Shown: piece by piece, positions 47,190 through 59,639 of the stretch | How the letters are laid out: every line of letters begins with the position of its first letter | Numbering within the stretch: the first letter of the stretch is position 1 | DNA from: Cinnamomum chago | Lineage: Eukaryota > Streptophyta > Magnoliopsida > Laurales > Lauraceae | DNA: 64,000 nt | Assembly (NCBI GenBank): GCA_038049695.1 | Contig: CP142461.1 | Location: forward strand, 28,093,001-28,157,000 | Direction of reading: 5' to 3' | Translations under genes and position numbers: made by a program | The notes under the pieces: generated by a model | Seen by the model: only the letters and a program-made list of their open reading frames with translations | Told to the model about the DNA's origin: nothing | The model's database searches: none

Positions 47190-48936
47190 TGTTGGAAAAT
47201 AGGTGGGCCATTCAGATAGGTTTCAAAAACTTTGACCCACTTGATGCAGGGATCAATTATCTAGAAGGCAACAAACCCAATCCAGGATGCAATCCCTCAA
47301 ACTCATAAACCATATACAACAATACATCCTATCTAAAAGATAGAAAACAGCACATAAACATGCAACCACGAAATCTACAACATACAAGGATGTAGATTAT
47401 ACCTTTGGATCTTTGTAGTGCTCTAATGGAGAATTTGAATTCTTTCTTTGATGATGAACACCTTTACTAATCAAATTAGAATCTCCAACACCTTTTGATC
47501 TTCCACGCTATGACCCATATCAGATTCTCTTTTCTCAAGAAGATTGTGGAATCTCCAAGAGAAAAACCCTAAAGGAAAACTAAAAGAGAACTAGAAGAGG
47601 GAGAGGAAGAGGAGTGTGCAACACTTGCACAAAAGGGACTTGGGCGTGAATTCCAAGATGGAATTAATGCATGGGGACGTCCAAGGCACTCCTCTCCCCT
47701 TTTTATAGCACTTAAGCAACCACCTCATTCTAATTGAAATAGAAGTCTTACTTCCACAACAATTAGTTGCTTACTAAATCACAATTAAAAGTCTTACTTC
47801 AAATATGATTAGTAACTTTCTCTTTTTCTAATTAAAATAGAAGTCTCACTTCCATTAATAATTAGTAACTTACTATTACCACTATTAGAAGTCTCACTTC
47901 AAATAGAAATAATAACTTTCTATTTCCTTTTAGAGCTCTACTATAATTAGTATCTTTCTAATATCTTGGGTAGCGTGGGGACCACTAGGGATTCCTTAGA
48001 AAGCTGGCTCCAATTGGGACACACGACCCCACATCTCATGTGCAATCCGGGCCCACAGTTAATTACAAATAACTCCACTATATAAATGCAATTGCACTCC
48101 AGTCTTAGGAATAAATTACAATGAAGACCCTAAACTTCCTCAGTACCACAAGTAGGCCCCTCCATCTATATCCATGGATCAATTGGACCTGTCCACCAAA
48201 ATAGATCCATATCTTATTATCCTTGAGCACCAATTAATTATAATGATCATTTGGTACCGATCCAATTAACTCTTAATTGGAATGGGTGCGCACTTACCAA
48301 TGATAAATCTATTAATTGGCACAAGAGGATATTAAAGATAGATTCCATCTTGACCATTGAATGTTCCCACAGCTCTACTACCACATACCCAAATCACCGA
48401 GGTGTTGACCTACAATTGGCCTCACTCATTGGTGACTCAAAGCAAATGAATAGATAGAAACTTGAGTTCATTAATGTCTCAAGATTATGAGCCTATTGCT
48501 AGGGAATTATGAGAGCAGACCTTAAAATAAAAACAGTATATATAAGGTGCTTCTCATGGTCCTTCAATACATTCAATGTACCAGCACCATGATCCAGAAT
48601 CTTACATTCCGATGATCAAGACAAATCACACTATCTCATAGTAATCAAAGTGCTGCAACCTTGTCAGATAAGATGCCCAATCTCATCACTGGTTGTGAAG
48701 ATATTTAAGTATAAGATTTGCAATACATGTCTCCTGTATGTGGATCTCATCCATACACATGTATTACGGTTCATCTCATGAACCATTATGTCATTCGTAT
48801 TAGTTATGTGCAAACAAGTAATAAAACACCATTCATCTCATGAAAGGAAAGCAATAATATATATATACATATTGATAAATAAAGAAATCAATCAATTTAT
48901 TCATCATATACTGGTATTGAGACCATAAAACTAACA
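47190..48936 (-). mobile_element. LTR B, Copia-type solo LTR
   Basis: It starts TGTTGGAAAATAGG and ends AAAACTAACA, flanked by GAGGG (47185-47189) and GGGGG (48937-48941), a 5-bp duplication with one difference. A minus-strand TATA box (GCTATAAAAAGGGG) near 47705 indicates leftward orientation. No internal region is present. It is diverged from LTR A by many small changes, so the two are separate insertions of one family. Confidence 0.78.
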
Positions 48937-49563
48937 GGGGGAACATGGGGCAAAACGAAAAGGGAAAGATATTTTGATGTTCTATATCTCTTTGGCGAGC
49001 GGGAGGGCTCCAACTTTATTGTTTTGTTCTCTACATTTGGGTTTCTTAATTACTTTTGTTGTGAGTGGATTCCACGTCAGCTGCTCCTCACCATTTGGAT
49101 GCACCTGAATATCTCTGTTATATATATATATATATATATTTTTTTTTTTTATTTATATATTTATATATATGCTCCTACGAGAGTAACACTCACACTGCTG
49201 TGAGAGTAGAGTGAGACTAATTGTATCTATATCCAATACCAACAACCTAAATGCAATGGGTCCCCCCTTACTCTCATAGGAGCATTTCCCATATACACAC
49301 ACAACTCTCTATTTACATTCCCTTTTCACTGAGTCCCATGTGTTTTATGATTAAGTTTGAAATCCTATATGATTTTAGAATGCCTTGATTTATGTGTTAT
49401 CTTTAAATCCATATTTATTTCTTTTGCTAATGTCAATCTAAAATTTTGGGATTTTGAAATTCAGTACCAAAGGTTAACGTTAGTCCTACCTATTCATCTC
49501 CAACGAGCTAGACTTTTTGAGAATATTCCTAGTTTTTTTTTCCATAAAACCTCTTTATACTAA
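48937..49563. other. Spacer, possibly host promoter side
   Basis: Non-repeat sequence follows LTR B, with a TA microsatellite near 49120-49140 and a T/A-rich patch. If the host exon call is right, this lies upstream of that gene. No promoter element is convincing. Confidence 0.3.
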
Positions 49564-49885
49564 GGGCGTGTTTGGATGCACTAGAAAACATAAAAAAAAT
49601 AATCTTTTAGAGAATATAATATTTTATTTGTTAAAGAAAAAATCTTGTATATATATTTGGTAACCCAAGAAAAACATGAAGAAAATATTATTTTCTTTCA
49701 AGAACTGCAATATTTTTAACTAAAACCGCCCCTTGTAGAAAACGTTTTGCAATATAAGAATCTTACAAAATGTGATTTTTAAAATATCAAAGCAAAGTCT
49801 TTATTTCACTAAACTACCATGAAACGTTTGTTTACATGTATTGTAAAGTAAAGGTAGATGTTACATCACGGTAAATGTGAGGTAA
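49564..49885. mobile_element. Possible hAT-type MITE, left part
   Basis: GGGCGTGTTTGGATGCAC at 49564 has the look of a plant MITE terminus. GTAAAGTAAAGG-type words follow near 49845. The solo LTR at 49886 interrupts it. The matching right terminus was not found, so the call is tentative. Confidence 0.35.
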
Positions 49886-50837
49886 TGTAACGCCCTAAGA
49901 TCCGGGCGCCTCGAATCTCGGGATGCTACAAGAAAGTACCCAAGAGATGCGGAAAATCCAATAATATAATCAAGTATAAATCTCATATGAGCAAGTAAAT
50001 GGACAAAGCCCTAAAATTTTAGTTCACTTTAAGAGATTATAAGGTACTTTTTGAAATTAAACTAACTATCCAATCCTAGGCCGACACGGCCAGCTACGAG
50101 AAAAGGAAAGAATAGAGATCTACGTGTCAGACGCCTCTCGATGCACCAACTGCATCATTCTCTGAACCCCGCGGCAACGGATCAGCCGCCAAGCAATTCT
50201 ACCAATCAAAGAAAGCGGAAGAGAAGATACCTGAAAACACCAAGGATTGGGTCAGGCTCGACGAGCCAGGCAAATAGGCATGTTTAGATGGCAACACGTT
50301 ATATTAATAAACAGAGAAGAAGACCATACCTGATCCCAACTGTACCTGCGTGATTAGTATACCAAAAGAATTATATAATATCTGAGTGCAACGGAAGCAG
50401 TGTGGAGTGTAGTGCATGAATAATAATCAAGATATCTATATAACAGATGTTTGATACAGCATATCAAGTAGATAAAAGAAGTCATCATCAGCAAGACATC
50501 ATATAAATCATATAAGCACATCGAAGTCACTAATAGCATAGATAACCTGAGAATATAACTTTACCATATACGTAACCATCGTATCCAAATCCAATCGTAA
50601 CAATGTCGACAGTTAAAGAAAATAAATAATGGCAACCATATCACATAATAATAATACATCTAATATACATACACAAGAGCATATAGAGGTACGTCCACAG
50701 TTGAGGTACAAGGGACGTGAGGGGTCAGAGCCAGCTCATCGGCATTGTCCCAACAACTGTCGATGGACATTAGCCATGGGGGTCATAGCCACCCATCGCT
50801 ACCGTCACATCGAATAAGAGTGCACAAGAGTCCATCA

Positions 50838-51130
50838 ATAACCATAGCCACTGCCAAGTCTCAGCCATTGGTCTTACGTGCTAGCTCTACCTCAATACTC
50901 ATCCATAGCCACGGCCAAGTCCCAGTCATTGGTCTTACGTGCTAGATCTATCTCAACACTCAATATCCATCCACCTGTATCCGGTCCGAATGCCGGCGGT
51001 CTCGGTACCCGATCACTCATCGGTACCTACTGTACTCAATCACTCAACATTCATCCACATGTACCCGGTCTGAATGCCGGCGGTCTCGGTATCCGATCAC
51101 TCATCGGTACCTACTGTACTTAATCCCTCA
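50838..51130. repeat. Two adjacent tandem duplications in the solo LTR
   Basis: A unit of about 66 bp (ATAGCCACTGCCAAGTC ... GGTCTTACGTGCTAG) is repeated twice at about 50838-50965. A unit of about 80 bp (TGCCGGCGGTCTCGGTA ... CGGTACCTACTGTACT) is repeated twice at about 50968-51130. Copies differ at a few positions. Confidence 0.8.
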
Positions 51131-51919
51131 ACATCCAATATCCATGTCCATGCCGGCATCATAACCCTCGACAGACCAATCGTACATCCATGTATCCTAC
51201 GGATCACTAGGTGGGGGTACTCCGAACTGGATAACGATATTATCCTTATTATGAGATGATAGTAGTCAAGGGTACGAGGCACGGAGTTCAAGTATAGTTA
51301 ATCCATCCTTGTGATTCTCAACAACTAATAATACATACCCTTATAAACTCCGCTTCTCTATACGCTTAATTAGTATTATCTCATTATATGATCCATTCAT
51401 CAATATCTACCGTTAAGTTACCATTATTACTGGTCAGGACTTCAAGTGCCATGTCCCGACATTTCATCCAATACGGACCGTGATCGTGGATTAGAGCCTA
51501 AGTGCAATGCCCTGATTTATAATATCTCTCGAGGCCTACATCCAAAGTTCGGACCTACCAGCCAGACTTAGTGTCCGTTTCAAAATATAAGTACCACATA
51601 TCTCAAATACATCGGTCATCACTGCCCCTCTCTTCGGGTCCAGGGTCCCACTTCACCCAAGACAATGATCACGGGGCCCCAGATGCTTATTAAGTATCCT
51701 TGGTGCTCTTGTAGGTGTTTAGCATCTTAATACATCCATAACCATTGAATCGGGTTCCGTTTACAACCCAAGACCCTACTTAGGTGGCTACGCGGGTCAA
51801 GGTTAAGCCCAGCCCTTGACTCGTGTCTCGCGTATCCCAAACAGTCCAGATGGAAGGTCAACGGGGCCCACGCATGATCATATCATAAATGGGAACTAAA
51901 TCTAGAAAATCACTATTTA

Positions 51920-52222
51920 CAGTGTACCGGGTCGACATCATGGGTACACGGGTCGACCTGCTACACTGTGGAAGTGGACAGCTAACTGGGAGTTAGAAAA
52001 CTTAGTCTGCAGTGTCCCCGGTCGACCTGGAGGGTCCCCCGGTCGACCGGGTACACTGTGGGAATTTTCACAAACAGTTGGCAGGGGGGATTCCTGTAGT
52101 GTGGCTGGTCGATCGGGTACACTGAGTCAGGCACCATGCAGGAATTTTCAGCTCCCAGCTGAGGGTCAGTCCCCTGTGTGCCCGGTTGACCGCCTGAGTG
52201 ACCAGGTCGACCGGGTACACAT
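51920..52222 (-). repeat. Array of CAGTGT-palindrome-palindrome-ACACTG composites
   Basis: Composites of 49 bp lie at 51920-51968 and 52010-52058, each with CAGTGT, two GGTCGAC(C) sites 21 bp apart, and ACACTG. A worn third has GGTCGATC at 52107 and ACACTG at 52119. A worn fourth has GGTTGACC at 52185 and GGTCGACC at 52205, about 20 bp apart, between GTGTG and TACACA. The composites repeat every 75-90 bp. The array lies about 650-950 bp downstream of the TATA box, so it would be in the transcribed leader. Confidence 0.82.
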
Positions 52223-53513
52223 GAAACCCTAAAAATCAAGATTCTACCCTCTTCCGTTTTCCATCAAAACTACATCAAATGGATCCCAAATCTTCACCAA
52301 ACACTTCCAAACCTTAAACACTCCTCCCTCATCATGACCTCATCACAAGTGGGCCATTGATCTTCCAAATGGGGGATTCCCATCCATCAATGGCCAATAA
52401 CACATAAGAAAAGGCTTAGAACATCTATTCATGCATAATACCATCTAATCAATCATCTAAATACAGAAATCATGCCAATTAACTATAAAAGACAGTAATT
52501 AACAATCTAAGCATGTTAATAAATTTAATTAAAGAATCTAAGCATGTCTACTTGCCTTATTAGGAAGAAAACTCCTCAAGTAGCTTGGGCTCCACTCCAA
52601 TAGCTCTAAGTTCGCTCCCAATGGTTGAATCTAAAATCTCTACACGTACACCCATTCCCAAAGAGAGAAATGCATAAGAAATAGAACTTTAAGAGAAAGA
52701 GCTATACTACAAGGAAATTGGAAAGAGAGGAGGAGATTACCTTAACTTGGAGAGGGAAGAGAGGTCTAGGAGATGAGAGACCCTAATCTCTAACTTAGAA
52801 AAGAGAGGGAGAGATGGGAGGGAATTGTAGTGAAATGAGGTGAAGAGATAAGAGGGGTTTCTTTTATAGGGGTTGGTTGGGTTTTAGTCCAAAATACCCT
52901 CCCTTGCTAGAGTAAGTTTAGGATAAGGATGAGGGTATTTGGGGAATGCTAAAATAGAATGACCAAAGGGTCCTTGGTTACCAATAGAAATAAAGGATAA
53001 AGGGCTAGGGTAATTTAGGTATTCACATCTAATAACTAAAGTATCCTCAAATGAGTGGTTGTGAATAAAGGAGCCTAAGGGCAATAAAGGTAGGTTATTT
53101 ATTATGACAAAAGTACCAATGTTTACTTGGTAGAGAGTAAAAGAGCCAAGGACATTTATGGTATTAGGATTTCCAAAAAGGAGGGAAAAGGTGTGGAAAT
53201 AGAGACTAGAGTACCCTCATATGATAAATGGGTTAATGGGTTGGGCCATAGGTAGTTGGGTCATTCTAAGGTTAATTGCACAACTCTCTAAGGGAAACCC
53301 ATCTATAATTAGGATTACCACTAAGGCCTCTAATTGGTTAACTAATTCTAAGAAAACCACTATTAATCTCACAAGAGTCTCAATCCTATAAACTAGGCTT
53401 AATTAATGGGAAATTACTAACTATTCATGCTAATCACCTATTAAATAGGATAACATATTGTTGACTTGGTCAAATTGGGTCCCACTAGGTATTTCTAGGA
53501 ACGGGTCCTCACA

Positions 53514-53960
53514 GGTAAAGTATGGGTGAGATAAAGTATATGGTGAAGTAAAGTGGGAGAGAGAGAGAGAGAGAGAGAGGTAAAGTAGTTGCCTTTTATC
53601 CTGGCTTTACTTTATCACACTTTATCATGGTTTGTGGCTTGTGAAAAAAGTGATAAAAATGTGGCTGTTAGATTTTACTTTACCATACTACTATTTCATA
53701 TAAATACAGTAAAGGGAGAATTTATCACATCTAGGTGATCAAGACATGTCTATTTACATGTGTGGTAAAGTAAAATAAGGTTTATGCCACATTTTGTTAA
53801 AAGGTGAAGTAAAGTAATGTGAGATAAAGTGTTTTGTCAAGTAAAGTGAGAGAGTTATAAAGTAGTTACCTTTTGTATTGACTATACTCTACCACACTTT
53901 ACCATATTTTTATGTGGTAAAGAAAAGATGGCTTATGGTAAAAGATAGTGGCAATTGGAC
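53514..53960. mobile_element. GTAAAGTAA-rich sequence, possible MITE right part
   Basis: More than ten AAGTAAAG or CTTTACTT words in both orientations lie between 53514 and 53960. They continue the theme of 49840-49885 across the solo LTR. A GA run lies at 53560-53578. Dense subterminal words in both orientations fit a non-autonomous hAT, but no terminus was identified. Confidence 0.4.
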
Positions 53961-55458
53961 TTTACTTTAGTTCTATACTTTTTAATTGAGACATGGTAAG
54001 TTGCGTATAAACTAATGTATTTATAAGTATTTAATCTAATAATGAACATTATTATGATCAGTAACATTAATTTGTTGTTATCTTGAAATTGTTTAATATA
54101 TATTGTAATATGTGGCACCTGCCAAATAATTGAATTAATTTAAAATCTATTACTTCCTCAAAAATTGTCAAATAACAAAAGTATTACATAATTCAAATAT
54201 TACACTATTTTATTCTGCACTGTGTTATTCTTGCAATATTTAAATTTGTAAAGGTTTTATTTTATAACCATCCAATTGGGTCCTAATTGTGTCTTCCTTA
54301 TACTCAAAGAATCTCTAGCCCTTTCCTTGTCAAATCATTAACCAAAATTAATCTTAAGAGTCTAATTAAGATTTCCTTACTCAATGCTATCTGAAATTAA
54401 AAATCCCTTATCCATTTGATCCTTTATAAACTATTTCTCATATAATACGGGCTCATCTAACTATGAAGAATGTCCAATGCAGTGCAATGTTATATGCTAT
54501 GGAGCCCATTTAATCAAATATAACAAGTCTCATATATATTATACTATCAACAACGCCCCGGGCTAAGATATTACATTTTGTATTTATGAGATATCAAAAT
54601 TAAATATAAATATATAAGCATATATTCATGCATATTTATATAAAAACAGTCAACACATCTTCAATCACAAATACAAGTGGTCATCATCAACAATAAACTA
54701 TTACAAAGATAAAGTTAAAAAAAATCCATTCAACAACAACAAAATAATAATAATAATAGCAATAATTACTAAAGAAGATATAGAAAAGAGAATTTTGTTA
54801 GAATGATCAAACTATTTTTTAGCTCTAGATTTATAAAAAAAAATGTATTAACATCTTAACTTTAAAAGCCATAAATTATGAGACTTTAAAACTACAGATA
54901 GTGTTATTTGATCTCAGTAATAATTGGCCCACCTTGGATCAATATATATATATATCTATTAATTATGAGTCGATGTAGGCCCAAGGAAGTGTAATTTATG
55001 GTGAGCCAAACTTAAAGTCATATGTCTATATAATCATATCAGAAAAGGATGCCTATAAGATTCAACCAAAAAACTCCAACCTCAAAACATTTTTATCACA
55101 AGCACATCCATGAGATGGTCTACTAGAAGGTCGGGTCTGATTTTCGTTCACATGTGACAATCTTTGAATAGAGTAGAGTTGTATTTGGAAACTATAAGAA
55201 AATGATATTTTTAATGAAAAATTTATTAGTATGTATTGTAAAAAGGGAGGCCCCAAATATTAAAATAAAAAGATGACAATCTTGAGATGATGGAAGATAG
55301 ATGGCGCTGAAAGAGAATAACTGTAGCAAAATAGAGAGATTTTAGAGGATATTGATTAAGAGACTTTATGAGATAGAGGATATGGATAAAGAGATTTTTT
55401 TGGAGAAAAAATTGTAGCATGTGATGACATTGCACCATAAACCACTCTATGTTTTTTC
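53961..55458. other. Unassigned AT-rich spacer
   Basis: No gene, RNA or clear repeat boundary was seen in this AT-rich 1.5 kb. Short AT runs occur near 54940-54955. Confidence 0.4.
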
Positions 55459-56766
55459 TCTATATTATATATAGTAAAGCAATGCCCTTTTCATTGGGGA
55501 GCAACACGTGGCCAACCTCAAGTTTTTTGCACCGCTTGATTCCAGAATTGCCCTTCTAATATAATCTCATCACCTAAAATATCTCAAAGGAAATTTAAGA
55601 TATTCTTGAAAAAAGATACTTATCCCTTCCCTAAAACATAGCATAAAATAATAACTTCTCTTTAGTTATGAAATCCAAGTCTTCTTTATTTACGGGGTCC
55701 ACTTTTTTTTATACCAACACAATAAGAGGAGACCACTATCATAGGCTGTATTATACTTCTACTACTTCTTTCTCCTTATTTTCCTTTCAATATTTAGTAA
55801 AATTAATCTGTGGGGCCCATTATAAACATCTTTCTCCTTATTTTTCTTTGGATATTTGGTAGGATTAATTAATCTGTGGGGCCCATTGACTACTTTTTTC
55901 TCCTTATTTTCCTTTCAATATTTAGTAAGATTAAATTGTGGGGCCCATTATGGACATTTTTTTCCTTATTTTTCTTTAGATATTTGGTAAGATTAATTAA
56001 TCTGTGGGGACTAGTGTGGAAACCAATTAATTCCAGAATCCACATTTAATTCTGAAATGACATTCAATTTATGGCTAAGCACAAATACAATAGGATCTCC
56101 AAATAATAGAGTACCATACATAATAGGATCAATTCTCTAATTTTCCTAAATAATAGGATCTCCAAACTATTCTCCCCATCTTCATTCTCAAATCAAGTTA
56201 CCAACTATCACTAATGTAATCAATTACTAAAAACAAATATGAAATCTAAATTTGGTTATTTACTAATTTAATCAAATAAATCTATGAGTCCCATTATGAA
56301 ATCTAACTCTTCTTTATTTTCAAACTCACAATTTACGGGGGCCACTTTCATAAGTTGTATTCTGCTACTTTTTTATCCTTATTTCCCTTTCAATATTCAG
56401 TAAGATTAATCCATTGGGCCCATTGTGGATGTTTTTACCATTATTTTCCTTTTGATATTTGGTAGGATTAATTAATCTGTGTGGCCCATTATGGAAGCCA
56501 TTTAATTTCAAAATCCACATTTAATTATGAAATGGTACTCAATTTATGGCTAAGCACAAATATAATCAAATCAATGTCCTAAAATCTTTACTATTTACTT
56601 GATCTTTCCCTAAATATTTCTAGCTACCTAAAATTTCTTTAATTAGTTTCCATCTTTATTATGAATTATATATTAATGTTCATTTATAATTTATTTAAAT
56701 ATTTAGAAATATTTACAATTAGATATTTCAATGATTTTTTAATCCAGCGTAGGCCTATTGCACTAG
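55459..56766 (+). mobile_element. Possible non-autonomous Helitron
   Basis: The left end TCTATATTATATATAG and right end CCAGCGTAGGCC ... CACTAG|T resemble the TC start and CTAG end of plant Helitrons, with a T after the end as expected. The left neighbour is not the expected A, and the 3' hairpin is weak. Internally, 60-80 bp units with AATCTGTGGGGCCCATT and TTTCAATATTTAGTAA recur at least five times. A larger block is present twice (near 55660-56090 and 56300-56575). There is no coding region. Confidence 0.4.
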
Positions 56767-57486
56767 TTTATTTGAAATGAGAAAGACTGGGTTGCTGAGG
56801 TGGCACCCCTCACAGCCCACATCCCTGTTTGCTTTAATATATATAATGTTATATGCTTGCAGTATGCTCTGGCTCTTATTTTTTAAGAATTCATTCATAA
56901 GGGCTTACATTTAAAATTTAATTATTTTTTTTATTAGGGCCTGGGCTGGGCATGGCTTGCTTGGCTAGTAAATTTGTATAATATAAAACCAACAACCATT
57001 TGTTGAGCCTAATATCTCATAATCCTTTCATATAACATCCATAACTTTTCGATTATGTAGAGTTTCCATCTCATTGTGTAATATAATATTCAAAAGTTTC
57101 TAAGGTTTACAATGATAATTGCATATCTGGTTACTCTATTGGAGTAAAATGTCCAAGAGCCAAAAATAAATCGGGACCTATATTGGCTTTGTATGCCCAA
57201 TGTAGATTCAACCACGCTATTGATGGAGCTTGCATTATCTAAGTTATAGAAATTATTTTATTTTCAATATTAGACTCTAATTTTTTTCTAGGATAGTGGA
57301 CCCTATCCTAGAACAAATATGTGGGTACTCAAGAAAAGAGACGAAATTAGTCTTTTCTGCATTATTCTAGGCTTATCAATATAATGTGTAGTAATTGAAA
57401 TATACCCAACATTTTATTTGGATGTCCATAAATCTAAAGTTAATCCTATTATTCTGGATGGTATGTTTTAAAGAGAAGTTTTTAAA
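56767..57486. other. Unassigned spacer
   Basis: AT-rich sequence with no gene or repeat edge recognised up to the TAA target duplication of the CACTA element. Confidence 0.4.
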
Positions 57487-57512
57487 TAACACTACTAGAA
57501 AAAAGGGTTTTT

Positions 57513-57795
57513 ATATCGGCTAAAAACCGATATAAAAGACCTATTATATCGGTTTTTCACTAAACTCCAAACCGATATAAGTACCCCCGATATAATAGAT
57601 AACTATAACCGATATAATATGTATATTATTTAATATCGGTTTTTGGACAACTGATGTCTTTTAAACCTGAAATTATAACACATATTACTGTAAAACCGAT
57701 ATAAAAAAAGTGAAACCGATATAAAAAATATTTATAATATCGGTTTTTTGGGATTATATTATATCGTTTGTTCTGTAACCGATTTAATATTATAT
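57513..57795 (+). repeat. Left subterminal AACCGATATAAA array of the CACTA
   Basis: About twelve copies of ACCGATATAA or TTATATCGGTT in both orientations lie within 300 bp of the left end. Such arrays bind the TNPA-type protein in En/Spm; by analogy this is the binding region here. Confidence 0.85.
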
Positions 57796-57857
57796 ATGTA
57801 TTTTTTTTTATAAATAGTCCTTCTAGAAAGGGTCAGGTGACCTTACGGTCACCTGGC

Positions 57858-58005
57858 GGCTAGCCCCCTTGCAAAGGGGGGCTAGCCGCCAGACCCACGG
57901 TCAGCTTTCCAGTAAGCATTTTTTTGTCAGGATGATTTTCTGTGCATCCTGCGGCTAACCGCCAGTGCACCTGCGGCTAGCCCCCAACTTTTCCTGCGGC
58001 TAGCC
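57858..58005 (+). repeat. Palindrome cluster, GGCTAGCC x5
   Basis: GGCTAGCC or GGCTAACC start at 57858, 57880, 57953, 57975 and 57998, with spacings of 22, 73, 22 and 23 bp. The first pair sits in a larger inverted repeat (TGGCGGCTAGCCCCCTTG / CAAAGGGGGGCTAGCCGCCA). Confidence 0.88.
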
Positions 58006-58037
58006 GTGAGCCATCCTGATTTGAATGGCAGAATTTG

Positions 58038-58960
58038 TCTCCAGTAGAAAATTCATAACTTCCTCTTCTGAACTCGAAACAACATGATTCTTGATCCAAA
58101 TGAAATATTTATCAGAGGGATACAACTTTCATGTTTTGATATTTAACCTAGATTGAATGGAAAGTAGTGTAAAATCACCTTGAAGCTGACTGGTCACAGA
58201 AAAACAGCAACCTGAGTGAAGCAGAGTTGTCTCCAGTAGAAAATTTTTAACTTCCTCTTCTGAACTCGAAACAACATGATTCTTGATCCAAATGAAATAT
58301 TTATCAGATTTCTACAACTTTCATGTTTTGAGATTTAACCCAGATTGAATGGAAAGTAGTGTAAAATCACCTTGAAGCTGACTGGTCACAGAAAAACAGC
58401 AACCTGAGTGAAACAGAGTTGTCTCCAGTAGAAAATTCATAACTTCCTCTTCTGAACTCAAAACAACATGATTCTTGATCCAAATGAAATATTTATCATA
58501 GGGTTACAACTTTCATGTTTTGAGATTTAACCCAGATTGAATGGAAAGTAGTGTAAAATCACCTTGAAGCTGACTGGTCACAGAAAAATAGCAACCTGAG
58601 TGAAGCAGAGTTATCTCCAGTAGAGAATTCATAACTTCCTCTTCTGAACTCGAAACAACATGATTCTTGATCCAAATGAAATATTTATCAGAGGGCTACA
58701 ACTTTCATGTTTTGAGATTTAACCCAGATTGAATGGAAAGTAGTGTAAAATCACCTTGAAGCTGACTGGTCACAGAAAAACCGCAACCTGAGTGAAGCAG
58801 AGTTGTCTCCAGTAGAAAATTCATAACTTCCTCTTCTGAACTCGAAACAACATGATTCTTGATCCAAATGAAATATTTATCAGAGGGCTACAACTTTCAT
58901 GTTTTGAGATTTAACCCAGATTGAATGAAAAGTAGTGTAAAGTCACCTTCAACTTCTGGA
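58038..58960 (+). repeat. Five tandem 192-bp units inside the CACTA
   Basis: TCTCCAGTAGA starts at 58038, 58230, 58422, 58614 and 58806, an exact 192-bp period. Each unit contains ACTTCCTCTTCTGAACTC, AACATGATTCTTGATCC and AAGCTGACTGGTCACAG. The last unit is incomplete. Copies are nearly identical, so the array is recent or homogenised. Confidence 0.93.
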
Positions 58961-59032
58961 GGCTAGCCTTCAACTTGGAGGCGGCTAGCCGAACCAAGTT
59001 GGAGGCTAGCCTTCAACTTCTGGCGGCTAGTC
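58961..59032 (+). repeat. Palindrome cluster, GGCTAGCC x4
   Basis: Sites start at 58961, 58983, 59004 and 59025 (the last is GGCTAGTC), with spacings of 22, 21 and 21 bp. Spacers repeat TTCAACTT and AACCAAGTT words. Confidence 0.88.
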
Positions 59033-59639
59033 GAAACAGCAGGGAAAAAACAGCATTGTGAAGAAACGCAGCAGGGAAAAAAACAGCAGAAACACAGCAG
59101 GGAAAGAAAAACAACAGGGAAAAAAAATACATAACAACAGCAAGAAAAACAGCAGCAGAGATTGTGAGAAAACAGAACAAAAAAAAACAGAGAGAGAGAG
59201 AGAACAGAAAACAGTAGCAGCAGAAGAAAAGGGAAAGAAAGAAATGAAACAAAAAGAAAGGAAAGAACGTGGTGTACCTGGCACCTGCACAGCGCCGGAA
59301 GAGCAGCTTCTTCCTCTTCGTCGTCGTCGTCTTCTTCTTCTCCGGAGAACGAGAGTGAGCGAGAGAGACAGGGAGAGCAGAGAGAGAGTAGAGAAAGCGA
59401 GAGTGAGAGAAGAGCAGAGAGAGCGAGAGTGAGAGGAAAGGGGTTTTTGGAGGGAGAGAAGCGCTGGGAAGAGAGGCGAGAGTGAGGAGAGAAGAGGGCG
59501 AGAGTGAGGAGAGAAGAGAGCGAGAGTGAGAGGAAAGAAGGAATGATGGAGAAAGAAAGAGAAGGGAGGGAAGGAAAAAAAAAAGAGGGAAAGAAGGAGT
59601 GAGCCCGCGCGGGGGATTAAGGGATTTGAGGTATATAAT

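Larger units (their letters stand above)
49886..53513 (-). mobile_element. Gypsy-type solo LTR, 3.6 kb, leftward
   Basis: It begins TGTAACGCCCTAAG and ends GGGTCCTCACA on the plus strand, so on the minus strand it reads TGTGAGGACCC...GGGCGTTACA. Perfect GGTAA duplications flank it (49881-49885 and 53514-53518). A minus-strand TATA box (CCTATAAAAGAAACC) lies near 52865. Length and ends suggest the same broad long-LTR Gypsy group as 6243-9249, though it is well diverged. It contains two internal tandem duplications and a striking palindrome array. Confidence 0.87.

Noticed and set aside
45346-48936. LTR A and LTR B as the two ends of one element
   Set aside because: Only 249 bp lies between them, without primer site or polypurine tract. 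They are considerably diverged, and B has its own near-matching target duplication.
58038-58960. A CRISPR-like or satellite array
   Set aside because: The units are contiguous 192-bp tandem copies without spacers, inside a CACTA element of a plant genome.
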